Part shown: positions 23,293 to 32,201 of the stretch, piece after piece
Numbering within the stretch: the stretch's first letter is position 1
Layout: each line of letters begins with the position of its first letter
Assembly: GCA_900546495.1 (NCBI GenBank)
Contig: URDN01000002.1
Span: 72,372 to 136,371, forward strand
Source of the DNA: an uncultured Lachnospiraceae bacterium
GTDB taxonomy: Bacteria > Bacillota > Clostridia > Lachnospirales > Lachnospiraceae
Reading direction: 5' to 3'
Length of the DNA stretch: 64,000 nt
Program-made: the position numbers and the translations under genes
The notes under the pieces: model-generated
What the model saw: only the letters and a program-made list of their open reading frames with translations
Databases searched by the model: none
Told to the model about the DNA's origin: nothing

Positions 23293-25059
23293 TTACATTT
23301 TCTCTGGTGCATCGAACCCAAGAACATCAATACATGTCTCAAGGACATCTCTGGTCAGCTCTAACAGACGGATATAACCAGCCTGTACAGCTACATCTTC
23401 TTCTACCATAATCTTTGTCTCATGATAGAAATGATTCAGAGCGTTTGCCAGTCCGTAAATATATGCACAGATCTTGTGCGGAGCAAGCTCCTCTGCTGCA
23501 TTTGTCATTACTTCGTTGAAACGTGCCAGCTCCAGCATCAAATTCTTCTCACTTGCAGAATGTGCTGCCTGAATGGTATAATCTGATGCTGATTTTCCGC
23601 TCTCCGCGTACTTTTTCAAAATAGATTTGATACGCACGATGGTATACAGGATATATGGACCTGTATTTCCCTCAAAGGAGATAAAGCGGTCAATATCAAA
23701 GATATAATCTTTGGAAGCCTGATTGGACAGATCTCCGTATTTGATAGCAGATAATGCAACCTGTTTTGCTGTCTTTTCTGCTTCTTCTTTTTCCATGGTA
23801 TTATTCTCGGCAATTTTCTGATACATCTCGTTCTGGATGTCTCCAACCAGTTTCTCCAGACGCATAACGCCTCCCTCACGGGTCTTGAACGGTTTGCCAT
23901 CTTTGCCATTCATCGTACCAAAACCGATGAATTTCAGTTCTGTGTTATCATCTACCAGACCTGTCTTCTTCGCACAGCGGAATACCTGTACAAAATGAAG
24001 CTCCTGACGTTTGTCTGCCAGATATACCATCTGATCCGGATGGTAATCTTTCATACGCCATACGATGGTTGCAAGGTCTGTGGTTGTATACAGGGATGCT
24101 CCATCGGATTTCAGAATCATACATGGCGGAATTTCTTTTGCATCGGTCTCCTCGCTGACATCAACAACCAACGCGCCCTCACTCATATAAGCAAATCCGT
24201 CTTTCTTCATCTGCTCAGCCATCGGTGCGATGTATGAATCCGCATCAGACTCGCCTTTCCAAAGATCAAATGAAACATTTAAACTGTCATAGTTTTTCTT
24301 CAGATCCGCGATAGATACGGACAGAATGTGTTTCCACAGTGCGATATAGCCTCTTCTGCCTTTCTGAAGTTCAAAAGTAGCCTGCATTGCTGCTTCCTTG
24401 TAAGCTGCATCTTCTTTAGATTTTCCACTTGCAGTCGGATAAATCTCCTCCAATTCAGAAATGGTAAATGGTGCTTCTTCCGGATATTCTCCTTCATATG
24501 CCGCGTCAAAATAAACCAGCTCCGGTTTACGCTCATGAAGCTCTGTGATGATAAGTCCCATCTGAAGTCCCCAGTCGCCAAGATGAACGTCACCGATGAC
24601 ATTGTGACCGATATAGCGGCTCATACGTTTTACGCTTTCGCCGATAACTGCGGAACGAAGATGTCCGACATGCAGCGGTTTTGCCACGTTTGCTCCGCCG
24701 TAATCTACAATAATGGTCTTCGGCTCTGCAGCCTTTTCGCAACCATAGCGCTCATCTGCCTGCATTTCACGCAGATACTCTGCCAGATATTCCTCAGATA
24801 ATTTCAGGTTCAGAAATCCCGGTTTTACAGACTCTACAGATGCAAACATCTCCACATCCTGCAGACGTGCTGCCACGTCATCTGCGATCATAAACGGTGC
24901 CTTTTTATACTGTTTTGCAGCAGCCATGGCTCCGTTACACTGAAACTCACACAGATCTGGTCTGTTTGACAATGTAACTTTACCGAATTTTTCTTCATAT
25001 CCGGCTTCCACAAAAGCATTTGTTACCTCAGCGGTAATATTATCCAATAATTTTTTCAT
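23293..25059 (-). CDS. argS: arginyl-tRNA synthetase
   Basis: 588-residue class I synthetase charging tRNA-Arg. The ArgRS N-terminal additional domain (1-110) is followed by the HIGH motif HVGH at 130-133 within VDYGGANVAKPLHVGHLRSAV, then the ArgRS-typical DVHLGDWGLQMG, the KTREGGVMRLEKLV segment in place of KMSKS, and the DALR anticodon-binding domain at the C terminus (SEKNLMLELARFNEV to HFYHET). The length is normal. GGGAGGT precedes the ATG. It is monocistronic. Confidence 0.97.
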   Translation of the reverse strand: MKKLLDNITAEVTNAFVEAGYEEKFGKVTLSNRPDLCEFQCNGAMAAAKQYKKAPFMIADDVAARLQDVEMFASVESVKPGFLNLKLSEEYLAEYLREMQADERYGCEKAAEPKTIIVDYGGANVAKPLHVGHLRSAVIGESVKRMSRYIGHNVIGDVHLGDWGLQMGLIITELHERKPELVYFDAAYEGEYPEEAPFTISELEEIYPTASGKSKEDAAYKEAAMQATFELQKGRRGYIALWKHILSVSIADLKKNYDSLNVSFDLWKGESDADSYIAPMAEQMKKDGFAYMSEGALVVDVSEETDAKEIPPCMILKSDGASLYTTTDLATIVWRMKDYHPDQMVYLADKRQELHFVQVFRCAKKTGLVDDNTELKFIGFGTMNGKDGKPFKTREGGVMRLEKLVGDIQNEMYQKIAENNTMEKEEAEKTAKQVALSAIKYGDLSNQASKDYIFDIDRFISFEGNTGPYILYTIVRIKSILKKYAESGKSASDYTIQAAHSASEKNLMLELARFNEVMTNAAEELAPHKICAYIYGLANALNHFYHETKIMVEEDVAVQAGYIRLLELTRDVLETCIDVLGFDAPEKM

Positions 25060-25334
25060 GTGTACCTCCCGGTTTCAATCTTTCTAATTGACAATTGTTT
25101 TTATTTTAACATCATTTTTAATGTTGTGCAACGACCTGAACCACATTTTTGAACTTGAAACATATTTCTGGTTACACAGTTCACACACGATATTCGTAAC
25201 CCACAGCTGCAGACCACTTTTATACTCATCCATATTCTTCCCCAGACACATCTGTATTCTTTTTCCCAATTTTACCATTCTTTGTTTTTCCATCTTCGGA
25301 ATAATTTTTCTGTTTTGGTGCAAGATGTTAATAC

Positions 25335-25455
25335 ATCAGATGTGAGATACCTCCCATCTGATACAGCCTCCGGCACGATTGCAGAGATACGCAGAAGAAT
25401 TATGTCATGCTTTGCATAACACGCATCTCGCAGTAAGAATGCCGAAGGCATTCTT
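25335..25455 (+). other. series of hairpins in the sigG leader
   Basis: Three adjacent foldable segments: ATCAGATG/CATCTGAT (25335-25362), an imperfect GAGATACGC..GCATCTC stem (25384-25429), and AAGAATGCC-GAA-GGCATTCTT (25435-25455). The last ends 20 bases before the sigG ribosome-binding site GGAGGT. The 431-base divergent gap 25060-25490 contains no credible gene. The structures may tune sigG expression, as a leader hairpin is known to do in Bacillus. Confidence 0.5.
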
Positions 25456-25490
25456 AAATTTACATCAAACGATTCCGGAGGTAACCATAC

Positions 25491-26273
25491 ATGTCAGCAT
25501 ACAAAGTCGAAATCTGTGGCGTCAACACATCCACGCTCCCTGTTTTGAATGAAGATCAGAAAAAAGAGTTGTTCACTCGCATCCGTCAAGGCGACCGACA
25601 GGCCCGGGAAGAATACATTCGTGGCAATCTCCGCCTCGTCTTAAGTGTGATCCGTCGTTTTTCCGCATCCAATGAAAATGTGGATGATCTGTTTCAAATT
25701 GGATGCATCGGACTGATCAAATCCATTGACAACTTTGATCCCACTATGGAAGTAAAATTTTCCACTTACGCGGTCCCCATGATTATTGGCGAAATCCGCC
25801 GCTATCTCAGAGACAACAACAGTCTGCGTGTCAGCCGTTCCCTGCGCGACACCGCCTACAAAGCCATTCATGCCAGAGAGCTTATGACCAGAAAAAGCAA
25901 CCGCGAACCCTCGCTGGATGAGATATCCAGAGAAATTGACATTCCAAAAGAGGACATCACCTATGCACTGGATGCCATCCAGACGCCGGTCAGCCTTTAT
26001 GATCCCGTTTATACCGACGGCGGTGAACCACTCTATGTCATGGATCAGATCAGCGACAGGAAAAACAAAGAAGATCGCTGGGTGGAAAATCTCTCACTCA
26101 GCGATGCGATGAAACGTTTGAATAAACGTGAAAAACATATTATAGATCTGCGCTTTTTTGAGGGTAAAACCCAGATGGAGGTTGCCGAAGAAATTCACAT
26201 CTCTCAGGCGCAGGTCAGCAGGCTCGAAAAGTCCGCGCTAAAAACCATGCGAAATTATTTGATGACTAATTAA
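25491..26273 (+). CDS. sigG: RNA polymerase sporulation sigma factor SigG
   Basis: 260-residue sigma-70 group protein for late forespore gene expression. The N terminus YKVEICGVNTSTLPVL is typical of SigG and separates it from SigF. Region 2 reads YIRGNLRLVLSVIRRF..VDDLFQIGCIGLIKSIDNFD..VKFSTYAVPMIIGEIRRYLRDN. Region 3 begins VSRSLRDTAYKAI, and region 4 ends KTQMEVAEEIHISQAQVSRLEKSALKTMR. CGGAGGT precedes the ATG. In Bacillus sigG follows spoIIGA-sigE; here it converges on that block from the other side, separated by the sortase and L,D-transpeptidase genes. Confidence 0.95.
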   Translation: MSAYKVEICGVNTSTLPVLNEDQKKELFTRIRQGDRQAREEYIRGNLRLVLSVIRRFSASNENVDDLFQIGCIGLIKSIDNFDPTMEVKFSTYAVPMIIGEIRRYLRDNNSLRVSRSLRDTAYKAIHARELMTRKSNREPSLDEISREIDIPKEDITYALDAIQTPVSLYDPVYTDGGEPLYVMDQISDRKNKEDRWVENLSLSDAMKRLNKREKHIIDLRFFEGKTQMEVAEEIHISQAQVSRLEKSALKTMRNYLMTN

Positions 26274-26288
26274 CTCTTTCTTTTTAAA

Positions 26289-26482
26289 GCGAAATCAGAG
26301 CCTCCTTCTGTGTCAGCTAGCCGTGCGTTACCTTCGTTTTGCTTCGGTTTCATCGCGCTCATTCCCACGCTCCTACAAAAGCTGGTCGGTTCCCATTCGC
26401 GCAAAACTTGCAAAACTCAGTCTCTTACTCAATCGCTCGCCACAGAAGGAGGCTCTGATTTCGCCATTTACACATTGAAATA
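26289..26482. repeat. co-varying inverted-repeat element, copy 1
   Basis: Perfect 24-bp arms (26289-26312 and 26441-26464) bounding a 128-base interior. It starts 16 bases after the sigG stop. Copy 2 is at 50161-50354. The arms of the two copies differ at three internal positions, and each change is compensated in the opposite arm. The interior contains GCTAGCCG and CCTTCGTTTTGCTTC, shared with copy 2, and the flank CATTTACACA is also conserved on the 3' side. Non-coding. Confidence 0.85.
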
Positions 26483-26497
26483 TATCTATTTCATCTT

Positions 26498-26550
26498 GCA
26501 TCCCCCTTACCCACCGCTTAGTGCTCTACGCACTTGAAGCGGGGGAATGC
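26498..26550. other. GC-rich hairpin, possible insertion-sequence end remnant
   Basis: GCAT..CCGCTT-A-GTGC (to 26524), loop TCTAC, GCAC-TTG-AAGCGGGG..ATGC. It resembles the subterminal palindromes of IS200/IS605-type elements, but no transposase or TnpB is present. It lies in the 331-base gap 26274-26604 behind the inverted-repeat element. Confidence 0.35.
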
Positions 26551-26604
26551 TTATTCTGCGTTCAAAAAGTCAAATCGTAAATTTTAAGCCCCCTAAAGGA
26601 ACTA

Positions 26605-27399
26605 TTAATGCGTCTTCACATCGACCAATACGCCATGAACCACGAAACGTTTGGTCTCCCCTGCCTTACTACAGGTGGACAGCGTCACCACTTTATCATC
26701 CTTGGTCGGATGAATCCCCGTATCTTTCATAGATGAAGCAACCATCTTGTCGATCATTGCCTGCCAGCTGTCATCTGCGCCATACCCCACGGTATAGATA
26801 TCACTGTCCTCATCTACATCATAGTAGGAAAAAATCTGATACCGGTATACCTTATCCGCGGTATAAACATTGAAAAACTGATTCTTTTCATAAAATCCTT
26901 CATCGTTTTTATACCGCTTGAGATCACCGAACATCGTCGTATTTCTCATATTGTGTCCGTAAATAATGGAATGATAATCGGTAAAATCCGGATTATTCAG
27001 TCCCTCCAGGAAAATACAGCCCGCAATATGATAGTTTCCGTAAATATCACTTCTCAGATATTTGGAATCGTCCCCGGAATACAATACCGGATAGCTGATA
27101 TGTACATCATCAAAATTGTCAAACCGTAACCATGCCATAATATCCGGATTTTCTTTTTTCAGCGCATCAAACTGAATTCTCGTATCATCATTCCAGTCGT
27201 CCTCCGCCACGGAGCTTCCATCCGGATTGACCACATAGGTTTCTTCCAGTTTTTCAAATGTCTGCTCTGATTCCTGATAGTCTTTGTAAATCTGAGCGAT
27301 TTTGAAAAGTGCAAATGCCATTACTGCCAATGCAGTCACAATAATCACCAGTGTCAGTTTTCCACCCTTCTTTTTCTTCGGATTTTCTGTCTTTTTCAT
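26605..27399 (-). CDS. srtB: class B sortase
   Basis: 264 residues. A basic N terminus and one transmembrane anchor (LTLVIIVTALAVMAFALF, residues 15-32) are followed by an extracellular sortase fold. The catalytic triad is present: His149 in YGHNM, Cys243 in TLSTC and Arg251 in KRFVVHG. The DDVHISYPVLYSGDDSKYL segment is typical of class B. It would attach proteins with an NPQTN-like or related signal to peptidoglycan or pili. No recognisable substrate gene is next to it. In clostridia SrtB often serves as the housekeeping sortase. It lies 125 bases downstream of the L,D-transpeptidase and may share its transcript. Confidence 0.93.
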   Translation of the reverse strand: MKKTENPKKKKGGKLTLVIIVTALAVMAFALFKIAQIYKDYQESEQTFEKLEETYVVNPDGSSVAEDDWNDDTRIQFDALKKENPDIMAWLRFDNFDDVHISYPVLYSGDDSKYLRSDIYGNYHIAGCIFLEGLNNPDFTDYHSIIYGHNMRNTTMFGDLKRYKNDEGFYEKNQFFNVYTADKVYRYQIFSYYDVDEDSDIYTVGYGADDSWQAMIDKMVASSMKDTGIHPTKDDKVVTLSTCSKAGETKRFVVHGVLVDVKTH

Positions 27400-27524
27400 A
27401 CGTTCTCCTTACATTTCAAAACCGCTGTTTCTCATATCCTCATATACCAGCGACTGAAGGCTATATCAGATAGAAGTCCCCCCCTTCCACTGATATAAAC
27501 TTTGTTCCTCACATCTGATGGAAA

Positions 27525-29018
27525 TTAATAAACTACAACCGGATAACCAATTTTGACATTCTCATAAATGGTTTTCATGGCACTGTACGGTGTATTGACA
27601 CAGCCATGGGAACCACGTGTCTTATAAATACTTCCACCAAACTCACTTCTCCATGAAGCATCATGGATTCCGACATCTCCATTAAACGGGAGCCAGAACG
27701 ATACTTCAGAATTATAATCCTGACCCTTCAGAGTATAGTTTGTCATACGCGCATCAATTGCCCATACGCCACCGGACGGTGTGCTGTGTCCGGCTGATAC
27801 GTTTCCAGTTACAACCGGTGTGGATACAATACATTCCCCGTCTTTGTACAGCCACATGGTCTGTGCCGCAGTGCTTACCTCAATATAAGTACTGCCAAGG
27901 TCATTCGTATCACGGCAGACACCACTATACAGATATACAGGCTCTACCGTCTCTTTTGCCCCCTGCAAAACCAGTTCCTTTAACTGCGCAACCGTTTTCT
28001 TTTTATTGATACACCAGCCGTAATCACCGCCTTTCAGTGTGATTGTCTGACCATCATGTGTTTTGAACTGTCTGCTCAAACCAAACGTATCATATTTTAA
28101 TCCAAGCTGATGTACATATTCCGTAATTTTATCCTCATCCAAATCAAAGGTATAATCATCACCAAATGTAATCCAGTCTGCGATTACGGAGCTATCCACC
28201 ACTTCTGTCCGATCGCCAAAATCATAGGTAATCTCTGCGACAAGCATTTTGTTTGCATCCTCGCATTCCTGTTTTAATTTTTCATCATCCTTGTATACAC
28301 CAGGTTTTACATAACAATCCTGATCATCCAAAGAAACTTCGGATGCACCTTCATTGACTGCATCCTCAAGTACCTGCTCTGTTTTGTTGACATCCAGCTG
28401 ATTTCCGTGTGTCTCATCCACGATTCGAAATTCGCCATCACTATATTCCAGATGAGCATCCGTCGGTGTTGTCATGTTCTCATCCTGCATGCAGGAAAGA
28501 TTCCGGATCTCATCATCCAGCTTCTGTTCATCTACAGAAATATCCAGATCAATTTCTTTCTCTGAAGTCGCTGCCATCAAAAACCACAAAAATGGCTTTT
28601 CATTTTCAAACAGCTCATCCAGTTCCTTTTTGTCATCATATTTCAGTCCGATATCCGATGCATTGATGGTTTCCTCCCCATCTCTGGTGGATACCGTAAG
28701 TGTGTAGGCATTCATTTTTTCTTCGATTTTTTTCTTGACAGATGCCACACTTTCATTGCGCAGAGCAATTCCAAACGCTGTTCCCTTTGAATAAAAATGT
28801 TTGCTGTAGTATACGGTTCCTGCAATGTAGATTACAATTGCAGCCGCAATAATCAGATATAAAATTCTACGGAAACGTTTCTGACTTGTTCTCTGTCTTT
28901 TTAATTCCTGTCTTAATTTTGTCTTTTGCACGATTCTTACTTCCTTTGTATCTAATTTCAATTTGCACTGTCTTTTTGGCTTAATCATCTCATATTGTAA
29001 CTCATTTTTATTTTTCAT
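27525..29018 (-). CDS. YkuD-type L,D-transpeptidase with peptidoglycan-binding domain
   Basis: 497 residues. A cytoplasmic basic N terminus and one membrane anchor near 55-70 (ILYLIIAAAIVIYIAGTVYY) are followed by PG_binding_4-like repeats and a C-terminal YkuD catalytic domain with the signature GSHGCVN (Cys about 473). It forms 3-3 cross-links in peptidoglycan or attaches proteins to it. ATG 29018 is preferred to the TTG one codon upstream because GGAAAGG then has workable spacing. It lies 61 bases downstream of sigE and may be co-transcribed, which would suggest a sporulation or vegetative wall role. Confidence 0.9.
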   Translation of the reverse strand: MKNKNELQYEMIKPKRQCKLKLDTKEVRIVQKTKLRQELKRQRTSQKRFRRILYLIIAAAIVIYIAGTVYYSKHFYSKGTAFGIALRNESVASVKKKIEEKMNAYTLTVSTRDGEETINASDIGLKYDDKKELDELFENEKPFLWFLMAATSEKEIDLDISVDEQKLDDEIRNLSCMQDENMTTPTDAHLEYSDGEFRIVDETHGNQLDVNKTEQVLEDAVNEGASEVSLDDQDCYVKPGVYKDDEKLKQECEDANKMLVAEITYDFGDRTEVVDSSVIADWITFGDDYTFDLDEDKITEYVHQLGLKYDTFGLSRQFKTHDGQTITLKGGDYGWCINKKKTVAQLKELVLQGAKETVEPVYLYSGVCRDTNDLGSTYIEVSTAAQTMWLYKDGECIVSTPVVTGNVSAGHSTPSGGVWAIDARMTNYTLKGQDYNSEVSFWLPFNGDVGIHDASWRSEFGGSIYKTRGSHGCVNTPYSAMKTIYENVKIGYPVVVY

Positions 29019-29079
29019 CAACCTTTCCGGCGAAACTTAATAAAATTGTAACCTTTTCTTCTTATTTGTTCCCAACGAA

Positions 29080-29820
29080 TTATTCATAGCGGGTAATTTC
29101 CTTTTTCAGACGCTTCATGATCTTTTTTTCCAGACGCGAAATATAGGACTGGGAAATATTCATCTGATCTGCCACTTCTTTTTGTGTATACTCTCTGCCC
29201 CCGGGTGTCAGACCATAACGCAGCTCAATGATATTTCTTTCTCTTGGAGAGAGCTTGTCAATGGCGCGCTTCAGAAGCTTTTTCTCCACCTCTACCTCCA
29301 TATCTTTGTAAATAATGTCGTCCTCTGTTCCAAGAATATCGGAAAGTAACAGCTCGTTGCCATCCCAGTCAACGTTTAACGGTTCATCAAAGGAGATTTC
29401 CATCTTCATTTTACTCGTCCGCCGAAGATACATAAGAATCTCATTTTCGATGCATCGGGAAGCATATGTGGCAAGTTTGATATTTTTCCCCGGATTATAC
29501 GTATTGATGGACTTGATCAGACCGATCGTACCGATGGAGATCAGATCCTCCACCCCAATTCCGGTATTGTCAAATTTCTTTGCTATGTATACAACCAGAC
29601 GCAGATTATGTTCGATCAGCCGTTTTCTGGCTTCCTCACCACCTTCTTCCGTTCCAAGCAGCATGATGCACTCATTTTCGGCCTCCCGTTCTAACGGTGC
29701 CGGAAGCACATCCGTGCCACCAATATAATGAATGTCATTTGACTGCAAAAACAGCAGATTATGCACAGTTGGTATTAATTTCAGTTGGAATTTTCCAGGT
29801 ACGGAAACTTTTAAATACAT
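29080..29820 (-). CDS. sigE: RNA polymerase sporulation sigma factor SigE
   Basis: 246 residues, mother-cell sigma factor. The N-terminal pro-sequence region (MYLKVSVPGKFQLKLIPTVH) is the part removed by SpoIIGA. Region 2 (RKRLIEHNLRLVVYIAKKFDNTGIGVEDLISIGTIGLIKSI) and region 4 (YTQKEVADQMNISQSYISRLEKKIMKRLKKE) are strongly SigE-like. The adjoining spoIIGA gene supports the identity. It is read in the same direction as the dcw genes upstream. Confidence 0.95.
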   Translation of the reverse strand: MYLKVSVPGKFQLKLIPTVHNLLFLQSNDIHYIGGTDVLPAPLEREAENECIMLLGTEEGGEEARKRLIEHNLRLVVYIAKKFDNTGIGVEDLISIGTIGLIKSINTYNPGKNIKLATYASRCIENEILMYLRRTSKMKMEISFDEPLNVDWDGNELLLSDILGTEDDIIYKDMEVEVEKKLLKRAIDKLSPRERNIIELRYGLTPGGREYTQKEVADQMNISQSYISRLEKKIMKRLKKEITRYE

Positions 29821-29922
29821 ACTTATAGATCCTTTCCATGCTTTTTTCTTTTTCTCCTCTTCTCTTACTTCCAGACTGCCCTCTGCACTCCGGTCAAAAA
29901 CTATACCCGATAGGCATCCTCC

Positions 29923-30693
29923 TCATCTGATATAGCTTGCATGTAAAAGCATTTGTACCTTCGGATTCTGCATAATCTCCCCGGTATGCAGACCAATCTC
30001 CGGCTCCTTTATCTCCGTTACCGTACCTTTTTGATAAATCTTCATTTTATCCAACATCACAATTTTCAGTTTTTCTTTTTCTGTACCGATCGTATGGCAG
30101 GAAATCTCTTTTTGTATTGTTCTGTCAGTGGCAAATTGTTCGAATACTTCCTGCTGCAAAATGCAGACTGGTTTCCCTGTCAGTGAATCTCGCAGCAGAT
30201 TCCCGGTATCGCAATAGGCATCTACCATAACATGTTCTGTCCCTGCCCATAACTCCACCCGGCAGATCCGCTGAGTGACACGCCATCGGATCTGATAGAT
30301 ACAAAACAAAAGTGCCGCTGCCATCCCGGACAGCAGGATATCCAATGTGCTATTTCCAAGTAACATCCCCACACTGTTTTGTATTCCACCCATCACAAAC
30401 AAAATCAGATAAATGGTCAAAAGGGTTCGCAAAAACCGCCTTTTGCCTTTTGCTCCAAATACGCAAAATGCCATCAACGGATGAATGACCGTATGTAAAA
30501 CAATACTGTAGATCAGATATTTTTTCAGCAGTATCAGCAGCACTGTGGAGCCGGTTACCCCTGCCGCACAGACTGCCAGACAACGACCCAGTCGAAGCCT
30601 GTCATTGAGCAAAAGTGCAGCAGCAAACATAGCACTCATATCCATCAGCAGGTTTGTCAAAAGAAAAACATCTGCATACCATTCATACTCCAC
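29923..30693 (-). CDS. spoIIGA: SpoIIGA, sigma-E processing aspartic protease
   Basis: 256 residues. Five N-terminal membrane segments (about 7-150) are followed by a cytoplasmic domain with the aspartic-protease-like motif AYCDTGNLLRD (Asp-Thr-Gly near residues 180-182). It cleaves pro-SigE in the mother cell after signalling from the forespore. The start is GTG at 30693, which has GGGAGGT six bases upstream; no in-frame ATG gives the conserved MEYEWYADVFLLTNLLMD opening. The spoIIGA-sigE order is conserved. Confidence 0.93.
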   Translation of the reverse strand: MEYEWYADVFLLTNLLMDMSAMFAAALLLNDRLRLGRCLAVCAAGVTGSTVLLILLKKYLIYSIVLHTVIHPLMAFCVFGAKGKRRFLRTLLTIYLILFVMGGIQNSVGMLLGNSTLDILLSGMAAALLFCIYQIRWRVTQRICRVELWAGTEHVMVDAYCDTGNLLRDSLTGKPVCILQQEVFEQFATDRTIQKEISCHTIGTEKEKLKIVMLDKMKIYQKGTVTEIKEPEIGLHTGEIMQNPKVQMLLHASYIR

Positions 30694-30715
30694 TTGTCAC
30701 CTCCCTGAACAGTAT

Positions 30716-30756
30716 ACAAAAAACTCCGCGATTTTTTTGTCGAAACCGCGGAGTTT
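30716..30756 (-). terminator. terminator of ftsZ
   Basis: AAACTCCGCG (30721-30730) with CGCGGAGTTT (30747-30756), T run on the minus strand, between ftsZ and spoIIGA. Confidence 0.88.
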
Positions 30757-30784
30757 ACTGCCATAATATTCTGTTTCTGAATGA

Positions 30785-31951
30785 TTAGCGTTTTGTGTTT
30801 TTCAGGAATTCCGGAATCTTGATGTCACGCGGAGCAACGGTCGGTGTTGGCTTCTGCGGACGCTGGATTCCGTTAAACTGTGGCTGAACCGGAGTTGCGC
30901 TTGTCTGTGCAGGTTTTACACTGCCGGCAGTACGTGCCATGTTCAAAGTATTGCCACCATTGAACTTCATGCCAGGTAAAATAGACGGTGCCGGTGCTGC
31001 GGCATTCTCCAGACCTGTTGCAATAACGGTAATGGTTGCTGCATCCGGAATAGACTCATCATATTTTGCACCGAAGATGATATTTGCATCATCGCCGGCA
31101 AGATCCTGTACATAACTTGCTGCATCGTTTGCATCCATAAGAGAAATATCACCGGAAATGTTAATGATAACATGAGATGCACCATTGATGGTTGTCTCAA
31201 GCAACGGACTTGCAACAGCCATTTTAACAGCCTCGATTGCTTTGTCATCACCGGTAGCCCCACCGATACCGATATGTGCCAGACCTTTGTCTTTCATAAC
31301 AGTCTGAACATCAGCAAAGTCAAGGTTGATCAAAGCAGGGACATTGATCAGGTCTGTGATTCCCTGTACTGCCTGCTGTAATACTTCATCTGCTTTCTTC
31401 AGAGCATCTGGCATCGTGGTTCTTCTGTCAACAATCTCAAGCAGTTTATCATTTGGAATCACGATCAGCGTATCTACGCTCTCTTTCAGATTCTCAATTC
31501 CATGTACTGCATTTGTCATACGTGTTTTTGCTTCAAATTTGAACGGTTTTGTAACAACACCTACGGTAAGGATTCCCATATCTTTTGCGATTTTCGCAAC
31601 AACCGGTGCAGCACCGGTTCCTGTTCCGCCACCCATACCACAGGTAACAAATACCATATCTGCGCCTTCGATTGCCGCTGTCAGTTCTTCTGCGCTTTCC
31701 TCTGCGGCTTTCTGACCGATCTCAGGCTGTGCACCTGCACCAAGTCCTTTGGTGAGTTTCTCTCCAATCTGAATCAAAGTCGGTGCTTTACATAAGGTAA
31801 GTGCCTGCTTGTCTGTATTTACTCCGACAAACTCTACACCACCGATTTTTTCATCTATCATTCGGTTTACGGCATTGTTTCCAGCGCCGCCTACTCCGAT
31901 TACAATAATTTTTGCGCTGGACTCAGCCCCTATTGACATGATTTCAACCAC
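30785..31951 (-). CDS. ftsZ: cell division protein FtsZ
   Basis: 388-residue tubulin-like GTPase forming the division ring. Tubulin signature GGGTGTG at 107-113, the N-terminal VIGVGGAGNNAVNRM and the T7 loop NLDFADV are intact. A Gln/Pro/Thr-rich linker leads to the C-terminal peptide RDIKIPEFLKNTKR that binds partners such as FtsA, SepF or EzrA. Since ftsA is absent here, SepF is the likely anchor (inferred). The GTG start at 31951 has GGAGG six bases upstream; an ATG four codons later is the alternative. A promoter precedes it, and a terminator separates it from spoIIGA. Confidence 0.97.
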   Translation of the reverse strand: MVEIMSIGAESSAKIIVIGVGGAGNNAVNRMIDEKIGGVEFVGVNTDKQALTLCKAPTLIQIGEKLTKGLGAGAQPEIGQKAAEESAEELTAAIEGADMVFVTCGMGGGTGTGAAPVVAKIAKDMGILTVGVVTKPFKFEAKTRMTNAVHGIENLKESVDTLIVIPNDKLLEIVDRRTTMPDALKKADEVLQQAVQGITDLINVPALINLDFADVQTVMKDKGLAHIGIGGATGDDKAIEAVKMAVASPLLETTINGASHVIINISGDISLMDANDAASYVQDLAGDDANIIFGAKYDESIPDAATITVIATGLENAAAPAPSILPGMKFNGGNTLNMARTAGSVKPAQTSATPVQPQFNGIQRPQKPTPTVAPRDIKIPEFLKNTKR

Positions 31952-32035
31952 GATAATCCTCCTTTTATTCCTCCCTCGGAATATATTTATACTATCTTTA
32001 ACGACATTCCTGCCACTATTTTTATTATCTCTTTT

Positions 32036-32064
32036 ATAATATCTGTTTTTGCAAAAATAATCAA
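32036..32064 (-). promoter_or_regulatory. promoter of ftsZ
   Basis: Minus strand TTGATT (32064-32059), 17 bases, TATTAT (32041-32036), in the 250-base gap between ftsQ and ftsZ. Confidence 0.55.
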
Positions 32065-32201
32065 CCTCTAAATCATATTTAATCTGATTTTTCCGGAATT
32101 CATTCCACTTTAAAAAGAAGCAGTCCGTTTTCTGAATTCATTTTCTTATAAAGAAATGTGATTAATTTTCAGGTATTTATCCTCAAAAAAATGATACTAT
32201 C

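Noticed and set aside
25084..25345. Two overlapping opposite-strand frames in the argS-sigG gap
   Set aside because: Neither has a Shine-Dalgarno or recognisable domain; the region is a structured, AT-rich divergent spacer.
26310..26537. 75-residue plus-strand frame after sigG
   Set aside because: It is contained in the inverted-repeat element and the adjoining hairpin; copy 2 of the element does not keep this frame open.
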